This document shows positions 57,569-64,000 of a stretch of DNA of 64,000 nucleotides, one piece after another. The translations under genes were made by a program, and so were the position numbers. The notes under the pieces are model-generated. The model worked only from the letters and a program-made list of their open reading frames with translations, was not told the DNA's origin and did no database searches. Positions within the stretch are counted from its first letter, which is position 1. Each line of letters starts with the position of its first letter. This stretch comes from Benincasa hispida (taxonomy: Eukaryota > Streptophyta > Magnoliopsida > Cucurbitales > Cucurbitaceae): contig NC_052354.1 of NCBI RefSeq assembly GCF_009727055.1, positions 3,983,303 through 4,047,302 on the forward strand, written 5' to 3'.

Positions 57569-59316
57569 TGTAACACCCCACGCATTTTTTTTAGTAATAA
57601 TGTAATTTCAGTAACTTTATTATTTAGAATTTCAGTAATTGTCATTAGTTGGAGGGCATTTTTGGAATTTTAGACTTCAAGTATATGTGCGGGAATTTAA
57701 TTGTTGGTGTGAAATTATTCAATTTGAAATTCAAATTGAAAATTAATGGTAGGAATTAATTTTCTTTTGAAATGGAAAGGAATTTAATAGTATAAAACGG
57801 AAAAGAATTAAATGTAATTATATTTACATCCTCTTTTGTTTTATTATTATTATTATTATTTTTTATAAAAATTCAAACCCCACCCCATTTTTCTTCCTCA
57901 CGTTCGTGAGCCCGTCCGACGCCGCCCAAAGCTACCGCGTCAATTTCTTCTTCATGACCTCCGTCCACCACTGCTCAAGCGTCGGTCGCTTTTTTCGTCA
58001 CTGGATCTATCGATTAGAGTAAGATTTGTAATATTTGGGTGCTTTGAATTTGGCCTTAACTATTAATTTTAAAGCTTGGTTTATGTTTAGGCTTGATTAA
58101 GGATTCAAGAATTTCACAAAGATTCAATTGCTTTTAGTTCGACCTAATATCAAGGTAAGTAATCTTACTACTGGAATTGCCCACGGGCCAGACATTAGAT
58201 GTATGCTAGCATGTTAAATGAAGGTTATGGCAGAATGACAGCATGAAAAATTGATAATATAACATGATTAAAGTATGTTCTGTTACGAGATCCGAATTAT
58301 TTATTTATGCACATAGACACTTGAATGCTAGTATGAGATGGTATGTGCTTCCATGGTTGTATTTGATCTGATGATGTTGAGGTATCATGTATGTTGTAGA
58401 ACCATGATGTTGAGGTATATGTGTATGTTGTAGAACTATGATGTTGAGGTTTATATGTATGTCATAGATTCGTATAGTGATGATTATGATGTTGAGACTG
58501 TGCAAATGTCCTTACTGATTAGTTAGATGCCCATTAGATTTTGTGTTTTTATATGTTGGTATCAGAGCTCATGTTTTGGGTTCTGTAGACTGACTTACTA
58601 ATCAGTAAGGATATTTGCACAGGCTCAACATCATAATCATCACTGTACGAATCTATGACATACATATAAACCTCAACATCATGGCTCTACAACATACACA
58701 TATACCTCAACATCATGGTTCTACAACATACATGTATACCTCAACATCATGATTCTACAACATACATGTATACCTCAACATCATCAGATCAAATACAACC
58801 ATAGAAGTACATACCATCTCATACTAGTATTCAAGTGTCTATGACTAGTAACTATCACCATAATTCATTACCAACATTAAATAATTATGAATAATAAATG
58901 GTGATAGTATGTAACGACCAGTTTATGAATTTCACCATTAGTATGTATTATGATAGAATTAAATGTAATTATGGTGATAGTTACTAGTCATAATATTATT
59001 TAGAATGCTATTAACTTGATAAAAAAAAATGAAGGATAAGGTTATGAATTTTAGTGGTAAGTTAATTACATTTAACTTACCTTATTTAATGTGTGGGATT
59101 AGTCATAATTAAATGGTGATAGTTACTACTATGTTGGGTTTATGAATTTTGGGTACCCTATTATTTGTTTTAACAATTGCATTTAATAAATGTCTTTTGA
59201 ACTTCTTTTGTTTAATTAGCATTTATTTCAAATAACTGAGTGGCGTTTTAAATTCTGTGCATGCATTTATTTTAGTAACGACCTTACCTAAGTCCCAGGG
59301 GGTCGGGTCGTTACAG
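57569..59316 (+). mobile_element. gypsy-5 5' LTR
   Basis: 1,748 bp from TGTAACACCCC to ...GTTACA, followed by a PBS. Its first ~450 bp match the 3' LTR at 62,600 closely. Relative to that copy it lacks about 490 bp near 58,022, and it contains a large inverted duplication (58,312-58,843). Confidence 0.88.
58312..58843. repeat. Large inverted repeat (hairpin) inside the gypsy-5 LTR
   Basis: The left arm (58,312-58,524) is the reverse complement of the right arm (58,607-58,843). Both are built on a ~34-bp minisatellite around 'gatgttgaggtat' and 'catgtatgttgtagaac', three units on the left and four on the right. The ~82-nt spacer holds a second PBS-like TTGGTATCAGAGC (58,556-58,568) and following sequence also found after the true PBS at 59,318. 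Confidence 0.9.
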
Positions 59317-59317
59317 T

Positions 59318-59330
59318 TGGTATCAGAGCC
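59318..59330 (+). other. gypsy-5 primer-binding site
   Basis: TTGGTATCAGAGC, one base after the LTR's terminal CA. Complementary to the initiator tRNA(Met) 3' end. Confidence 0.88.
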
Positions 59331-61680
59331 CATGTTTTGGGTTTTGTACACTGACTTACTATGTAAGTCTAGATTGTCCCTGTGACCCATGAACGGATTC
59401 CTCGTCATCGCCAGGTACGTCTTATCAATTACAAGTTTTATGATAGTTGTGCATTAAATTATTTGTTTAGCTTAAATGCACCAGTTATGTTCTAATGCTA
59501 GGTCAGTGACTCGTTAGAAATTATTATAAGAGGATTATCAAGTACGACACTACAAAAGGAGAAAAATAAAATAGAGTAAATTATGAGGTCACTTGGCACT
59601 AGTTAATCTCATGGAAATTATGTTAGAAACGAACAAATATATACCTCAGTTCAGCAATTTTAAAGGTTGATGAAACTATGTAGAGTTATGAGTTATGACA
59701 AGTTAGGAATGAAGTTATTTAAATGTTTAAGCCAAAGAATAAAATTGTCAAGACAAGAATTGATCAAAAACTAGTGTTATGTTTTGTGTTGGATAGTGCA
59801 ATGGGTGGTAGTATAAATACACAGGCCAGTGCTCAAGTATAAGCTTAAAAGTTGTTTTATGAATAAGAAGGAAAATAAGAAGAGTCTATAGATTTATTAA
59901 AGGTTTTGAGATATTAAAAACCCAACATTTCGAGAAGAATTTTAGAAATAATTCATAAGTCATAATCATTTGGGTAATACTACAACTTGAACTAGGTAAA
60001 GTATGTGTAATGATATAAAGAATTCTTTTGGAATATCTAGCTAGGTAGATGTCATTAAAGGAAGCTAAAATAGTTGGACATGACCTTGGACTTAGAAGGG
60101 TTAAAGCAAGGTGTTATTTGTTTAGGTTAAAGGATTATTTTAGTATACCTAGACTAAACCCGGAGCCTTATTGTGTTAAGAAGATCCAAGTTAGACAGAT
60201 TTGAAGAAACAAAAGTCTTTTGGAGTTTAAACATATGCAAATTTGCAAAGAGGAATTCTACAAGATGGAACTTCTTAGTGAGAGAGATAAGATTTATGGA
60301 GGAGTTAAGTAAAATAAATTTAGTAAAGAGATCATGTTCCACGTGAAAAGTGGAAAAAAAAAAAAGAGGTGTCTTGAATTTAGTGGTTTTATCAAAGATA
60401 AGTGTGAATGAGAGAAAAGTATCCAAGAAAGTTTACTCTTTTGGAAAGAGAAAGAAATTTAATGTGTTCGAAACTCCTAGTTAAGTATGGTTTGAAGGCT
60501 TGATAAGAGGGGTTACAAGGTATTTGTTTTAGTGTAAAAGAAGAATACCTCATTATCATGTGGAACTTTAGGACAATATGTGTTAGATGGAAAGATAGCT
60601 TATGTAGGTGATTAGTATGGAACTTTGTTTTAACACAAGAATCTGTTACCAAAATAGAAGATTGAGAAGGGATAAGTTAAAATGGAGTTACTAGTAAGAG
60701 AAGATGTTTAATAACTATTGACATGGTATGTTAAGGCTTCATCAGTTAAGAGGTAAATCATTGAGGGCATTAGTAGGATTTAAGGGATTTTGACTTTGTG
60801 TGCAAGTGTTGGAAACATGAACTAGCAAGACCATCAATTTGATTGAGAAAAGAAAATAATCCAACTCGAGGTAGACAATAATGGTATATGCACAAAAGTA
60901 AGTAAGTTGGATCTTCCAATATAACCATTGGTATAAGGGTTAGACTTGCCAATAAAGTTGAGTTGATAGTAAGAAGTTACTAAAAGTGGGTTTGGAGCAT
61001 TACAAGATAGTATGTATGCTCTTGCATGGGCAACAAGTTAACTAACTTTAGGGAGTACGAGTAATCCAAGCTAGGACTTATGAATCAAAAAGGTTTTATC
61101 GTTAAAAAAAATGACTTCAAGGATCAATTACGGTTATTACGAGGTTATGAAAATGTGTTATCAATTGACTTATGCTTTAGCATCTAGGGACTTCAAAACC
61201 TCATTTTCGGGGGGAATTCTGGACTCGTTCGCAGTGGGGTCTAAGTAATGATATGTGATTGGTTCAAGCCTAAAGAATAATATGAAGATGGCTCAAGCAA
61301 GTTTTATAGCTCATGACAACACCTCATGATGAGTTTCTCATGAATGTGAAACTTAATTAGACAGAGTTATTCTTAATTAGACAGAGTTATTCTCAGACAT
61401 GTAGACCCTAGGAAAGACATCACAGTTGACGCTTCTAGAGTAGAAGCAGTTTTCGGTTGACTAGATTTGTTCTGGTACGTATCTTCAGATGACGCATTAT
61501 ATAGTATGACCAGTTTCTTCACTGCACATATGATGTTTTCCCTGTGACATGGTAGGCTCAGATATATGTTTTTAGTATATAAGACTTTCTTAACTTCATG
61601 ACGTTTTCACAGTTCTCAGCTTGGACGTGTAGAAGTGTTGCTGATTTTCAACATCTTAAGTTTCATAGTTATTTATGGAA
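59331..61680 (+). mobile_element. gypsy-5 internal region, coding decayed or absent
   Basis: AT-rich, with many stops in all frames. I could not recognise gag, protease or RT. Since integrase is preserved further on, most of gag-pol appears deleted or mutated beyond recognition. Confidence 0.55.
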
Positions 61681-61689
61681 GGGGTTGTT

Positions 61690-62526
61690 ACACCTCTGGT
61701 ATTAGTTTCAGCTATGTCAAACGATGACCCTCGTTTTACATCTAGTTTTTTTTAAGAGTCTCTAGTTAGCATCGAGTACTCGATTGGATTTTGGTACAAT
61801 TTTCACCCATAGATTGATGGTCAAATAGAATGTCTGAACCAGATATTGGAAGATATGTTGTGCGCTTGTGCAATAGAGTTTTCAGGGAGTTGGGACTCTT
61901 ACTTGCATTTAATGGAATTCGCATATAATAATAGCTATCAGACTGTCATTGGCACTTTGCCATTTGAGGACCTATACAGGAAGAGTTGTAGGTCCCCTGT
62001 GTGTTGGGATGAGGTAGAAGAGAGGAAATTATTAGGACCTGAATTGGTGCAGACCACGAATGAGGCAATACAGAAGATCAGGGCTCGTATGCAAACAGCT
62101 CAAAGCAAACAGAAGAGCTATGCCGATGTAAGATATAAGGACCTAGAATTTGAGATTGGTGTGAAAGTGTTCTTTAAAGTGGCACCCATGAAAGGTATTT
62201 TGAGGTTTGGCAGAAAGGGAAAGTTGAGTCCGAGATTCATTGGACCTTTCGAGGTCTTGGAGCGAGTTGGCCCCGTAGCTTACCGTTTGGCATTGCCCCC
62301 AGCACTGTCTTCAGTTCATAATGTCTTCCATGTTTCGATGCTAAGGAAGTATGTGATAGACCCGTCCTATGTAGTTACCTACGAGCCCTTACAACTGAAT
62401 GACAACTTGAGTTATGAGGACAAGCCTATAGAGATCCTCGCCAGAGAGGTAAAAACATTACGCCGCTTGGAGATTGCGCTTGGAGAAGCATCAGTTCAAA
62501 GAGGCCAATTAGGAGTGAGAGAATGA
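61690..62526 (+). pseudogene. gypsy-5 integrase C-terminal half
   Basis: End of a Ty3/gypsy integrase. The core is partial: VSAMSNDDPRFTSSFF (second Asp region), then FHP, a stop, and DGQIECLNQILEDML (third acidic residue region). From 61,846 an open frame of 226 codons continues with YNNSYQTVIGTLPFEDLY, CWDEVEERKLLGPELVQTT, the SPRFIGPFEVLERVGPVAYR (GPY/F-type) block, VHNVFHVSMLRKYVIDPSY and the C-terminal tail. The frame ends at 62,524, 73 bp before the 3' LTR. A stop in the core makes it non-functional. Confidence 0.88.
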
Positions 62527-62585
62527 GATGAGGCCTCAATACCTAGAGCTTTTTCAAGAATGAACTTTCGAGGACGAAAGTTCTT

Positions 62586-62599
62586 TGAGAAGGGAAGAA
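62586..62599 (+). other. gypsy-5 polypurine tract
   Basis: GAGAAGGGAAGAA lies immediately before the 3' LTR start; it primes plus-strand DNA synthesis in LTR retrotransposons. Confidence 0.75.
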
Positions 62600-64000
62600 T
62601 GTGACACCCCACACATGTTTTTTAGTAATAATGTAATTTCAGTAACTTTATTATTTGGAATTTCAGTAATTGTCATTAGTTGGAGGGCATTTTTGGAATT
62701 TTGGAGTTCAAGTATAAGTGCGGGAATTTAATTGTTGGTGTGATATTATTCAATTTGAAATTCAAATTGAAAATTAATGGCAGGAATTAATTTTCTTTTG
62801 AAATGGAAAGGAATTTAATAGTATAAAACGGAAAGGAATTAAATGTAATTATATTTACTTCCTTTTTTGTTTTATTATTATTATTATTATTATTGTTGTT
62901 GTTGTTGTGGTTGTTTTTTATAAAAAGTCAAACCCCACCCCCCTTTTCTTCCTCACGTTCGTGAGCCCGTCCGACGCCGCCCAAAGCCACCACGTCAGTT
63001 TCTTCTTCATGACCTCCGTCCACCACTGCTCAAACGTCGTTCGCTTTTGCCGTCTTTGGATCAATCGATTTGGGTAAGATTTCTGCTGTTTGGGATTGTT
63101 TTCGGTTGATTCTTGAATACTCATTTATTTTTGGCATCAATTGGTTGATACCCATTGTGTTTCAACTTTGGATTCAAGTTTGTGAAGATATTGAGGTGTT
63201 GTTTAGTGAAGTTGGAGTTTGTTTTCGTGAGTTTTGGTAAGTTTAATGCTTTGATTACCCTCTTGTGGATTAATTTTGGTTGTTGAAAAATTTTGGTAAG
63301 GTCATTTGAAAGTGATTTTTTGACGAAGCTACATATGCATAATTTATTTGAGACATTGGTAGTGAAATATATATTTGATTCAAGCTTTAATCATGTAAGC
63401 CGAGTTTCAAATTATGATTAGGGGGTTGATTCAAGGATTTAATTCAAGATGAAGAAGAGTTTGGTTTGCTAATTATTTGGGCTTAAAATGGGAGGTTTGG
63501 AAGGTGAATTCGAATTGGACCACACCTTAGGTAAGGTTATCTGGAAATATTTTGTAATATTTAGGTGTTTGGAATTTGGCCGTAACTATTAATTTTAAAG
63601 TTTGGTTTATGTTTAGGCTTGATTAAGGATTCAAGAATTTCACAAAGATTCAATTGCTTTTTGGTTCGACCTAATATCAATGTAAGTAATCTTACTACTG
63701 GAACTGCCCACGGGCAAGGCATTAGATGTATACTAGCATGTTAAATGAAGATTATAGAAGAATGACAACATGAAATATTGATAATATAACATGATTAAAG
63801 TATGTTATGTTACGAGATCTGAATTATTTATTTTTCCACATAGATACTTGAATGCTAGTATGAGATGGTATGCGCTTCCATGGTTGTATTTGATCTGATG
63901 ATATTGAGGTATACATGTATGTTGTAGAACCATGATGTTTAGGTGAGCCATGATTTTGAGGTTTATATGTATGTCATAGATTCTTACAGTGATGATTATG
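62600..64000 (+). mobile_element. gypsy-5 3' LTR (runs off the window)
   Basis: Starts TGTGACACCCC and is colinear with 57,569 onward. It carries a TTATTATTA then TTGTTGTTG microsatellite (62,875-62,915) and about 490 bp (63,060-63,550) missing from the 5' LTR. It is cut by the window end within the minisatellite region, so whether it also has the inverted arm is unknown. Confidence 0.88.

Overview
This is a plant nuclear window. The evidence is two intron-containing TIR-type NLR resistance genes, many LTR retrotransposons whose primer-binding sites match plant initiator-tRNA(Met), a Mutator-like transposase relic, and a fragment of plastid DNA. A cucurbit (Cucumis or a relative) is my best guess. 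That is an inference: the head-to-head TIR-NLR pair recalls the melon Fom-1/Prv pair, and GATAGAC-rich AT repeats are familiar from cucurbit introns. No standing gene other than the NLR pair is seen.

Layout. 1-5458 is a decayed plus-strand Ty1/copia element (copia-1). Its leader carries a plastid insertion (ndhF piece plus 23S rRNA piece), one unresolved base at 1295, a 148-bp tandem duplication in gag, and an intact 38-bp Nextera mate-pair junction adapter inside reverse transcriptase. 5500-6600 holds a Mutator-like transposase relic and a copia LTR piece. 7095-9595 is a GC-rich satellite with alternating ~156/~143-bp units. 9596-14665 is a mosaic of copia fragments. 15032-26014 is the NLR locus: minus-strand NLR-A (TIR-NB-LRR-NB, six exons) and plus-strand NLR-B (TIR-NB-LRR, cut short after its fifth exon), with start codons 1.83 kb apart. 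26362-42090 is nested chromovirus and Tat-like retrotransposon material with three copies of one LTR. 35558-38382 and 42662-45671 are the two halves of a ~3 kb segmental duplication. 45672-49500 is a copia 5' LTR and leader. 51000-54895 is a minus-strand copia relic. 54940-57400 is an Athila-like gag-protease relic. From 57569 to the window end lies a gypsy element with both LTRs, the first containing a large hairpin.

How the genes work together. The only system likely to have cellular function is the NLR pair. The exons of both genes join in frame across splice sites, and intron positions and phases match between the two, so they are ancient paralogues. NLR-A has a divergent TIR and a second nucleotide-binding domain after the LRR. 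NLR-B has a textbook TIR, but its LRR is interrupted by retrotransposons. Both lack a canonical MHD motif. Divergent transcription from a shared promoter region suggests a paired sensor/executor immune receptor, by analogy with RPS4/RRS1.

Limits: everything was read by eye. Transposon boundaries are approximate unless a terminal TG/CA, PBS or PPT is stated. Family names were recognised from motifs, not searched.
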